A stretch of 32,402 nt of DNA from assembly GCA_945869475.1 (NCBI GenBank), contig CAMBOV010000021.1:1-32402 (forward strand), read 5' to 3'. The DNA comes from Singulisphaera sp. GP187 (GTDB taxonomy: Bacteria; Planctomycetota; Phycisphaerae; Phycisphaerales; SM1A02). The notes under the pieces are model-generated. The model was not told the DNA's origin. It saw nothing but the letters and a program-made list of their open reading frames with translations, and searched no databases. How positions within the stretch are numbered: position 1 is the stretch's first letter; every line of letters starts with the position of its first letter. The translations under genes and the position numbers were made by a program. Below are positions 1-6,555 of this stretch, piece by piece.

Positions 1-589
1 TCAACTGCTCTTCGACGAACAACTTGTTCGAGGCAGCCTTCGAATTGCGGTTGTTTACGTTGTACTTCACGATTTCGCTCAGCGCAGCGTTTGCGAGATC
101 AGCCGCAGACTGCGCACCGCTCGCCTTCACAGAGAGTGTCAGCAGTTGCTGGCCACCAGATTTTGATTTTCCGGTCGTCACAGAAATCGTCTTGGCGAGT
201 TGCTCGAAGTCGAGTGGCGCTTCGCCCGTGCCGCCGAAGATTCGCTCGAGAAATGGAGGGCTTTGCAGCAGTGCCGAGAAATACTCCGGGGATGAATTCT
301 CACTGGTTCCCTCGACGGCTCCAACCATCCCACCCATCCCCACCATCGCCCCCATTCGATTTGACATCGTCGCAGTGCGCGATGGCAAGAAAATCGTCGA
401 GGCGGTGAAACTCTCGGCAAGAGTCATCGAATACCCCGCCGTGCCAGCCACCGCCACGATTGTTCCAATGATGATCATCCACCTTCGACGCAACAAGATG
501 TTGACAACCTGCAGCGCCGTGATCGCTGGAGGCTCTTGCTGCCACTGTTGGCAATCCTGTTGGCCATCCTGTTGCATCTCAGTGCTCAT
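1..589 (-). CDS. Wzz/chain-length determinant-like protein, 3' end outside the window
   Basis: The frame is open from ATG at 589 to the left edge (196 residues) and continues beyond it. A polar Gln-rich N terminus (residues 1-28) is followed by ILLRRRW and a membrane segment at about 36-56, then a periplasmic part. Near the edge it has the Wzz-type sequence LANAAL..IVKYNVNNRNSKAASNKLFVEEQL. Wzz/PCP proteins set polymer length and, in longer forms, carry a C-terminal tyrosine-kinase domain; whether this one does cannot be seen. A Met/Gly-rich stretch (residues 75-90) is unusual. The start lies 2 nt after the stop of the SLBB export gene, so the two are very probably co-transcribed and act in the same polysaccharide export machine across inner and outer membranes. 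Family assignment is fairly sure; the exact polymer is unknown. Confidence 0.8.
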   Translation of the reverse strand, partial: MSTEMQQDGQQDCQQWQQEPPAITALQVVNILLRRRWMIIIGTIVAVAGTAGYSMTLAESFTASTIFLPSRTATMSNRMGAMVGMGGMVGAVEGTSENSSPEYFSALLQSPPFLERIFGGTGEAPLDFEQLAKTISVTTGKSKSGGQQLLTLSVKASGAQSAADLANAALSEIVKYNVNNRNSKAASNKLFVEEQL

Positions 590-591
590 AC

Positions 592-3318
592 TTACTTCGC
601 CTCGACGATCGGCTTCGCAGTCACAACCACGATGCTTCCAGCAGGAATCTCGGGGTTGAACGCCTCGCCGGCCTTCTTCACGAGAAGTCCGCCATCGGAA
701 AGATGCACGATCACATTGTCGACATCGGCGCTCGGCGTGAACCCGCCGCAGAGACTCAAGTAATACCCCAGCGGCGCTCCCTCGATGAACTGCACCATCG
801 CAGGCTTCGCGATCGCCCCCTTGATCTCGACAGTTTCCATCCGCTCGCTCTGCCGTTCAAAGGGCACATCGATCGTGCTGCCCGACGAGATATTCACGTC
901 GGTCAACCCATCAGCGATCTGCGCCGAGTTGTTCGCCGAGTAGACCATCGTCTTCCAGATATCTGCCTTGTCGAGATAGCCGCCGCAGAGCGCGATGTAT
1001 TGCGCGAGCGTCTGGCCCGCTTTGAACTGAACGACCAGCGGCCTCTTCACTGCCCCTCGAATCTCAATCGTTCCTGGGTTCGTTGGGATAAAAATCACAT
1101 CGCCATTCTTGAGGACGATGTCATCGATCGATCCAGGACGCGCGAGCGCAGCGCCGAGATTGATCGTGATCTCGTACGTCGCCGCACTCGTGCCAGGCGC
1201 GAGATTCACAATACTTCGACTGCGCGTGACCATCGCGCCTTCAGGCAGAGCCTCCTTGCGAAGCCCGCCAGCTTTCTTGAGCAGGCTCGAAATCGTCTCA
1301 TCCTTCGTGGCGAGCGAATAGCTGCCCGGATACAAGACCTCTCCGCGCACACTCACCACATCAAGCGGCTCCCACCCGAGCACATTGCGCACCGTGACGC
1401 GGTCAAACGCCCGCAGTTGAGTCTTCTTCGCCGCAGGTGACTTGAAGTAACCGGCATCAACCGGCACGACGAATGTCGGATAAATCCGGTCAGGTCCAGC
1501 GGCGCGAGTGCCATCGCTCTCTTGACGCGCGATGACCGCTTCGACCTTATACGCATCTGGTCGCAATCCACCCGCAAGCACGATCAAGTCTTCGAGTGTC
1601 AGATCTTGCGCCATCGCGTAGATGCCCGGAGCCTTCACAAGCCCATCGATCGTCACCTGACGCTTCATCGCGAGATCTTCGAACGAATAGATTCGAACCA
1701 CATCGTCTTCCTGCAGCGGGATGTTGGCCTCTGCGTTGCCCACAAGTAACTCTGCAAGGCTGAACGGAACGATCTGTTCGCCGACAGTGCCTGGCACCTT
1801 TCGGATGATGTGCGCGAGGTCCATGAATGTCGCCTTGCGGAACGCCTCATCCTGGAACCCGCCACGCGTGAACACAAGGTCGTACAGCGTCATGTTCTTT
1901 GCGAGCACAACCTTGCCCGGTTCTCGCACGTGGCCGTCGAGCGAGACGTACCGATCCTTTCCGGTCATTCCGAAGGACGATTGCACGAAGACCTCGTCGA
2001 GTTCATTCAGCGTGAAATCCTTCTCTGGATTGCTGATCGCACGCATCTCGCCACCACCGGCAGATTCGTAGAGGTCGTTCAGCGAGAAGAGCGTCAGAGT
2101 CTTCGACCAGTCCTCTTCGGTGCGAACAAGGTCTGCGCGTGGCAGGTAAACATCTTCACGCAGCCCGCCGCCCTTGGCGATGAGTTGAGTCACGGTCATT
2201 CCATCGCGCCACTCATAGGTTCCGGGTCGCATCACTCCGTCGCCGCGAATCGAGACGATGTTCTTGCGAGCCTGAACATTTCGTGAGACTGTGATTGTGT
2301 CGCCATCGATCAACTCAAAGCCGCTCGCACCCTTGGCGAGCAGTGCGTCGAGATCGATATCTAGGTAGGCCTCGCCCTTGTTTGGCACGAACCGACGCAA
2401 CTGGCTTTGCTTCAGGTAGGCGTCGCCGGTCGTTCCACCCGCGTACTCCATGAGTGCGGCGAGCCCATCGCTCGGGAGTAACTCGTAACTGCCGGGGCGT
2501 CGTACCTGTCCAGTCGCGCTCACCGTACGCGCCTTGAGCGGGACGATGAGATAGTCGCCGGGTTGCAACCTGATTTTCCTGAAGTCGATCGTTCCTGTGA
2601 GGAAGAACTCATAGAGGTCGACAAGGTCCGTCCGTCCGTCATTGCGGCGAATCATGATCGTGCGCAACGATCCACTGTCGCGCACGCCACCAGCGTTATG
2701 CAGCAGGTTGATCACGTTGGCGACGGCTGAGCTCAGTGTGTACGCCCCGGGAACCTTCACTTCACCCACGACATACACGAGCAGTTTGCGCACTTTTCCG
2801 AGTTTGACGTCGACGAATGCACTGCTCTTCGTTGGGTCATCTGAATTGATGTACGCCGCGTAAATTTGCGACAGCGACCGGTAGATCAGCGGGCGCAACT
2901 CTTTGAGCGTGACTCCGTTGACCTGAATTCTGCCGCCATCTTCGGGCAGATCGAGCACCCCTTCATCGCTCACCGTCAACACGAACTTTTCGACGAGCGC
3001 ACCCCAGATCGAAATCACAACTTCATCGCCGGCGCTCAAGACATAGAGCTCATCCACTGGACCATCCGTGATCGGATCGCCCCCCGAACGAAACATGTCG
3101 TATCCAAAGAGAAGGGTCGCCTCAGCCGCCGCGCCTGTGGCACCATCAGCCGCTGTTGGCGCCGCCGCGCCTGTGGCACCATCAGCCGCTGTTGGCGCCG
3201 CCGGAGCCGCCGCGCCACCTCCTGCTACCTGCATCGCGAGCGCGACGGGCGTTGCGAAAAGCGCAGTGAGAACCAACACAATCATCGCCCGTAGAAGCCC
3301 ACACGATTGTTGCATCAT
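592..3318 (-). CDS. Polysaccharide export protein with eight SLBB domains (Wza-like)
   Basis: This 908-residue secreted protein has a signal peptide (about residues 1-28, MMQQSCGLLR... to ALA). An Ala/Pro/Gly linker encoded by two exact 36-bp repeats follows. The Poly_export domain starts at YVLSAGDEVVISIWG (about 88-103). Eight SLBB-type beta-grasp repeats follow, recognisable by G-V-x-x-P-G-x-Y turns (VYVVGEVKVPGAY, VSATGQVRRPGSY, VSIRGDGVMRPGTY, VSLDGHVREPGK, VTIDGLVKAPGIY, VSVRGEVLYPGSY, IEIRGAVKRP, VEIKGAIAKP). Wza has about 380 residues and two to three SLBB domains, so this is a long version. Known Wza proteins form the periplasmic/outer-membrane channel for capsule or EPS. The ATG at 3318 overlaps the epimerase stop by 4 bp (ATGA), which fixes the start and suggests translational coupling. 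The neighbouring Wzz and WecA-like genes fit the same pathway. Confidence 0.9.
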   Translation of the reverse strand: MMQQSCGLLRAMIVLVLTALFATPVALAMQVAGGGAAAPAAPTAADGATGAAAPTAADGATGAAAEATLLFGYDMFRSGGDPITDGPVDELYVLSAGDEVVISIWGALVEKFVLTVSDEGVLDLPEDGGRIQVNGVTLKELRPLIYRSLSQIYAAYINSDDPTKSSAFVDVKLGKVRKLLVYVVGEVKVPGAYTLSSAVANVINLLHNAGGVRDSGSLRTIMIRRNDGRTDLVDLYEFFLTGTIDFRKIRLQPGDYLIVPLKARTVSATGQVRRPGSYELLPSDGLAALMEYAGGTTGDAYLKQSQLRRFVPNKGEAYLDIDLDALLAKGASGFELIDGDTITVSRNVQARKNIVSIRGDGVMRPGTYEWRDGMTVTQLIAKGGGLREDVYLPRADLVRTEEDWSKTLTLFSLNDLYESAGGGEMRAISNPEKDFTLNELDEVFVQSSFGMTGKDRYVSLDGHVREPGKVVLAKNMTLYDLVFTRGGFQDEAFRKATFMDLAHIIRKVPGTVGEQIVPFSLAELLVGNAEANIPLQEDDVVRIYSFEDLAMKRQVTIDGLVKAPGIYAMAQDLTLEDLIVLAGGLRPDAYKVEAVIARQESDGTRAAGPDRIYPTFVVPVDAGYFKSPAAKKTQLRAFDRVTVRNVLGWEPLDVVSVRGEVLYPGSYSLATKDETISSLLKKAGGLRKEALPEGAMVTRSRSIVNLAPGTSAATYEITINLGAALARPGSIDDIVLKNGDVIFIPTNPGTIEIRGAVKRPLVVQFKAGQTLAQYIALCGGYLDKADIWKTMVYSANNSAQIADGLTDVNISSGSTIDVPFERQSERMETVEIKGAIAKPAMVQFIEGAPLGYYLSLCGGFTPSADVDNVIVHLSDGGLLVKKAGEAFNPEIPAGSIVVVTAKPIVEAK
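3125..3196. repeat. Two exact 36-bp tandem repeats in the SLBB gene
   Basis: Positions 3125-3160 and 3161-3196 are identical, and a third partial copy continues for about 7 bases. In the minus-strand reading frame each unit encodes a 12-residue Ala/Gly/Pro/Thr-rich segment (APTAADGATGAA) between the signal peptide and the Poly_export domain. Because 36 is a multiple of three, copy number can change without breaking the frame. Confidence 0.95.
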
Positions 3319-4283
3319 TCAAGTGTAACGAGCCGCGCGAGCGTCTCGTCAATCGATCGCGTGCGCACCGCGCCGAGCAATCCACGAACCTTCGTCAGGT
3401 CTGGAGTGCGCCGCTCCATGTCTTCGAAACCAACTCCATACACCTCGCCGTAGGGAAGATGTGTTATCGGCGACTGACTCGCGCACTTCGCCACAATCTT
3501 CGCCGCAAGTTCACCAATGGTGATCTCTTGGTCATTGCCAACATTCACAACGTGCCCGATCGCTGCTGAGCACTCCATCAATCGCACGAGTACATCGATC
3601 GTGTCGGCGACATGATTGAAACATCGCGACTGCGTGCCATCACCGTGCACGATAAGAGGTCGTCCCGCCTTCGCGGCCTGCACGAACGCCGGAATGACCA
3701 TCCCATAATTCGCCCGCTGTCTCGGTCCAACCGTATTGAAGAGCCGCGCGATCACCACCGGAAGGGCTCGTTGATCGTGATAGCCCAGCGCAAGAAACTC
3801 ATCGAGCGCTTTCGTGCACGCATACGACCAGCGTCGAGTCGCCGTCGCACCGAGTCGCCAATCGTCGCTCTCCGCAAGCGGCTTCGTCTGAGCCGATCCC
3901 ATCTTTCCGTAGACCTCCGAACTGCTCGTGATCAACACTCGAGTCGAATTTTGCGCGCACGCCGCGAGTACGTTCTCGGTGCCGCGCGTGTTGGTGACGA
4001 TCGTCGAAATCGGCTGCTCCATCACGAGTTTCACACCCACCGCGGCGGCGAGGTGATAGACGCGGTCGACGCCGCTCACGGCATCGTTCACTGCGTGAGC
4101 CTCTAACACGTCGCCGATCTGCAGGCGAAACTTCGAGTTGCCAGTGAGGGCGTCTAGGTTGCTCGCGACCCCAGTCGAAAGGTCATCAAATGCCACGACA
4201 TCATCGCCACGCGCGATCAACGCCTCGCACAGGTGACTTCCGATGAATCCAGCGCCGCCTGTCACGAGTGATCGCAGTGTCAT
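3315..4283 (-). CDS. NAD-dependent sugar epimerase/dehydratase (extended SDR)
   Basis: The protein has 322 residues from ATG at 4283. It has the Rossmann motif TGGAGFIGSHL (8-18), the SSSEVYG strand (120-126) and the catalytic YxxxK (Tyr154, Lys158 in SYACTK). RLFNTVGPRQ is typical of UDP-glucuronate decarboxylase, GalE and dTDP-glucose dehydratase relatives. These enzymes convert nucleotide sugars in the cytoplasm for glycan assembly; the exact substrate cannot be read from the sequence. I chose ATG 4283 because the Rossmann motif normally sits within ten residues of the N terminus. A GTG at 4358, just after the vapC-like stop, would add 25 residues lacking any recognisable feature. Its stop overlaps the SLBB start by 4 bp, and length is normal for the family. 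Confidence 0.85.
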   Translation of the reverse strand: MTLRSLVTGGAGFIGSHLCEALIARGDDVVAFDDLSTGVASNLDALTGNSKFRLQIGDVLEAHAVNDAVSGVDRVYHLAAAVGVKLVMEQPISTIVTNTRGTENVLAACAQNSTRVLITSSSEVYGKMGSAQTKPLAESDDWRLGATATRRWSYACTKALDEFLALGYHDQRALPVVIARLFNTVGPRQRANYGMVIPAFVQAAKAGRPLIVHGDGTQSRCFNHVADTIDVLVRLMECSAAIGHVVNVGNDQEITIGELAAKIVAKCASQSPITHLPYGEVYGVGFEDMERRTPDLTKVRGLLGAVRTRSIDETLARLVTLE

Positions 4284-4361
4284 TTCAGCAGCAAGAGTAG
4301 GGGAGTTCTGTGCGCACGATCGCATCACGTCGCGGGCAACGTGGACCGCGGCGCTCACACA

Positions 4362-4775
4362 TCATCCACTCGCAAGAGGAACCCCAACAGCCTCGGCTGC
4401 CGCACGCAGCCGCCTATCGAACGTTGCCAGTCCACACCGAAGCGAGATGGCGCTCTCGAGATATGCCGCGTCGTAGGCACTCAGATTGTGCATCGCTGCG
4501 AGCGCCGCGATGCGCCTCGTCGCTGCGATCGTCGGTGATTCAAGGGTCCTGACCCTCAGAAACTCGAAGGCCCCCAGTACCAGGTCAAACTCTGCTGGTT
4601 CGAGTCGCTGTGAAACGAGGGCGCGAGAGCAGGCGTTGAGAATCTCGTAGATCTGCAGGGGAGGGGCGACCGCACCATCATCCGCAGCAGCTTGCATGAA
4701 GATTCGCCGCGCGAGTGGCGACTCGGGCTCATCAAAGAGCAGCGACAGCACAACCGACGAATCGACAACAATCAC
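4362..4775 (-). CDS. PIN-domain toxin (VapC-like ribonuclease)
   Basis: The protein has 137 residues from GTG at 4775. The PIN fold is shown by acidic residues at Asp5 (VVDSSV), Glu44 (IYEILNA), Asp102 (SAYDAAYLE) and Asp120 (ATFDRRL), the Mg-binding set of VapC RNases. The start is decided by a GAGGGA ribosome-binding site 6-7 nt upstream and by a 4-bp overlap (GTGA) with the antitoxin stop, the usual VapBC arrangement; an earlier in-frame GTG at 4796 has no such support. VapC toxins cut tRNA or rRNA and are held inactive by the cognate antitoxin. The pair lies between two surface-polysaccharide genes on the same strand, so it is probably an inserted module. All four acidic residues are intact, so activity is expected. 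Confidence 0.88.
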   Translation of the reverse strand: MIVVDSSVVLSLLFDEPESPLARRIFMQAAADDGAVAPPLQIYEILNACSRALVSQRLEPAEFDLVLGAFEFLRVRTLESPTIAATRRIAALAAMHNLSAYDAAYLESAISLRCGLATFDRRLRAAAEAVGVPLASG

Positions 4776-5041
4776 CGACGTCCCTCGTCGCGCCACTTCA
4801 GGAGATCCTCCAGCGTCAACGGCTTCGCGCCCACGTTCGTGCCACCCCTCGCAGCAAGTTTCGCGCGAATCTCGTCAACTCGTGCCATCCGCTCTTCGAG
4901 GTCATCCTTCTGCACTGGTGCGACGATCACACGAAACCGCCGGCCACGCCGGATGACGATCACTTCGTCTCCACTCTGCGCGTAATCAAGAAGTTTCGAA
5001 AAGTCAGTTTTCGCCTGTAAGACGTTGTACGTTCTGGTCAT
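4772..5041 (-). CDS. Phd/YefM-type antitoxin partner of the PIN toxin
   Basis: The protein has 89 residues from ATG at 5041. The N-terminal half is a Phd/YefM DNA-binding fold: MTRTYNVLQAKTDFSKLLDYAQSGDEVIVIRRGRRFRVIVAP matches the family pattern of A-k-x-x-f-s-x-l-l and G-e-e-v-x-I-x-r-x-g. The C-terminal half (about 45-89) is charged and helical, as expected for the toxin-binding tail. In the family the antitoxin neutralises the PIN toxin and represses its own promoter with it. It overlaps the toxin start by 4 bp. Its upstream DNA at 5051-5069 contains nested perfect inverted repeats that fit an operator. Its start follows the WecA-like stop by only 38 nt, so readthrough from the polysaccharide operon is possible as well. 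Confidence 0.85.
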   Translation of the reverse strand: MTRTYNVLQAKTDFSKLLDYAQSGDEVIVIRRGRRFRVIVAPVQKDDLEERMARVDEIRAKLAARGGTNVGAKPLTLEDLLKWRDEGRR

Positions 5042-5050
5042 TCCAGAAGG

Positions 5051-5069
5051 CTAGTCATCTGACTAGTCA
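5051..5069. promoter_or_regulatory. Nested palindromes, probable toxin-antitoxin operator
   Basis: CTAGTCA-TC-TGACTAG (5051-5066) is a perfect 7-bp inverted repeat. Overlapping it, TGACTAGTCA (5060-5069) is a perfect 10-bp palindrome, giving at least three TGACTA half-sites in 19 bp. It lies 10 bp upstream of the antitoxin start. On the minus strand TTGACT lies at 5071-5076 and TAGCCT at 5048-5053, separated by 17 bp, so the palindromes would fill the spacer of a promoter. Such a promoter would give a transcript starting almost at the ATG. Binding by the antitoxin complex is inferred from the family. Confidence 0.7.
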
Positions 5070-5079
5070 GAGTCAATGG

Positions 5080-6510
5080 TCACTTCACCATCCATCCAAT
5101 GGCCAACCTCACCACCACTCCCACGAGCGGATATCCCACCAAGAAAATCCCCATTGCCGCCCGTGAGAAGAGCCGATCTGGACTCCACACCGCCGCAATC
5201 ACGACAACCGCGAGCACCGCGCCAATGACCGAACTCGCGATTGTCGCGCGCGCGCCCACAACGGTGAACCGCCACGACTGCACATAGGCGCCTCGCAGCG
5301 CATTCGCGCCGACACAGCAGGCGAGAGCCACTGGCAGCGACCATGACACCGAATTCGCCAACTCTGGCGGGATGGCAAACTCCCATCGAATCAGATAACC
5401 CGCATTCAACACCGCTGCGATCGTCACCACATCGATGAACACTTTCAGAAACGGCGTGAACGCCGCGGCTCGCACATGCGCCGCGCCATCGACGCGAATG
5501 CACATACGAAGCAATAGCGCCGCGAGCACTGCGAAGAGTGCGACGAGTGCAACGCTTGCCGCGAGAGGCGAACCCATTGCCACAGCGGCGAACGCTCCGC
5601 CAACTCCCAGTAGCGCAACGCATGCGACGATTCGCACCAGTGCCTGTTCTGAAACGCCCAACTGCACCAATCGATGAGTCGTGTGATCTCGACCACCTCT
5701 CATGGGACTCTCTCCTCGTCGAACACGCGAGAGCGAGACGACCGTCATGTCGAGAAGCGGAACGAGAAGGCATCCCAGTGCAACTGCCAGTGCGACCGGA
5801 AGTGCCACGCTCCTCGCGCTCAGCAGCACCAGTGCGGCGAGCATGAATCCCAGAAAGAGTGATCCAGCATCTCCCATGAAGACGCGCGCGCGCGGCAGGT
5901 TGTGACCGAGAAATCCCCCGACCGCTCCCGCGCAGATCAACGCGATAAGCGCGACGAATGCGCTCGAGGCACTGACGGCACTCACCGCCGCGACGCCAAA
6001 CAATCCGATCATGACAGCCGTTGCCGCGACACCGTCCATGTTGTCGAGCATGTTCACGGCGTTCATCACCGCCACGATCCACAAGAGTGCGAGCACTGAG
6101 TCGGTCGGCGCGCTGCCCGTGATCTCAATTCCGCCGGCGAGCCAGAGGAATGCTCCCGCACAGGCGCATTGCGCGGTCAACTTCGTGCTCGGCTGAAAGT
6201 GAACGAGGTCGTCCCACAATCCAGCGGCAGCCGCACCGACGCCCCCAACGATGAGCGCGATCACAACTGCAGCATTCACACTCGTCGCGTCGCGAAAACT
6301 ATCGAGCGTCCCGCGCGTCAGAGCGAATGCGACGAGAAACGCAACGACGATTCCCACGCCGCCAAAGTTCGGAGTCGGCACCGCATGCCAACGATCACTC
6401 CGAACCGCGGCGAGAAGTCCCCGTCGTCGAGCGACGATGCAGACGAATCGAATGAGTGCCCACGAGAGAAACGAAGCAACCAGTGCGGCGAGAAGTCCTT
6501 CGATAATCAT
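5080..6510 (-). CDS. WecA/MraY-type polyprenyl-phosphate sugar-1-phosphate transferase with C-terminal CapD-like membrane domain
   Basis: This is a 476-residue multi-pass membrane protein. It has the conserved cytoplasmic motifs of the family: VPTPNFGG (44-51), DD at 100-101, NMLDNMDG (153-160), FMGDAGS (211-217) and the GGRDHTTHR loop (272-280). These enzymes move a HexNAc-1-phosphate from UDP-sugar to undecaprenyl phosphate, the first step of a lipid-linked glycan. WecA proteins end near residue 350. Here about 115 further residues (from about 360) form four or more membrane segments with LIRWEFAIPPE and RGAYVQSWRF, closely resembling the N-terminal membrane domain of CapD/FlaA1-type proteins, without their catalytic SDR domain. 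ATG at 6510 is the only sensible start. It follows the FG-GAP gene by 38 nt that consist of short tandem repeats. Confidence 0.88.
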   Translation of the reverse strand: MIIEGLLAALVASFLSWALIRFVCIVARRRGLLAAVRSDRWHAVPTPNFGGVGIVVAFLVAFALTRGTLDSFRDATSVNAAVVIALIVGGVGAAAAGLWDDLVHFQPSTKLTAQCACAGAFLWLAGGIEITGSAPTDSVLALLWIVAVMNAVNMLDNMDGVAATAVMIGLFGVAAVSAVSASSAFVALIALICAGAVGGFLGHNLPRARVFMGDAGSLFLGFMLAALVLLSARSVALPVALAVALGCLLVPLLDMTVVSLSRVRRGESPMRGGRDHTTHRLVQLGVSEQALVRIVACVALLGVGGAFAAVAMGSPLAASVALVALFAVLAALLLRMCIRVDGAAHVRAAAFTPFLKVFIDVVTIAAVLNAGYLIRWEFAIPPELANSVSWSLPVALACCVGANALRGAYVQSWRFTVVGARATIASSVIGAVLAVVVIAAVWSPDRLFSRAAMGIFLVGYPLVGVVVRLAIGWMVK

Positions 6511-6513
6511 CTG

Positions 6514-6555
6514 CCCATACTCATCGACCCATACTCATCGACCCATACTCATCGA
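6514..6555. repeat. Three exact 14-bp tandem repeats between two genes
   Basis: The unit CCCATACTCATCGA is repeated three times (6514-6527, 6528-6541, 6542-6555), with CCC starting a fourth. On the minus strand the unit reads TCGATGAGTATGGG. The stop codon of the FG-GAP gene (6549-6551) lies inside the third unit, so the array spans the end of that gene and nearly all of the 38-nt spacer before the WecA-like start. Purine-rich GAGTATGGG parts may also influence translation initiation of the next gene. Confidence 0.95.

Noticed and set aside
24-659. Open frame of 211 residues on the plus strand
   Set aside because: It is antisense to the Wzz-like gene, has odd composition and no recognisable family; the minus-strand frame has clear Wzz features.
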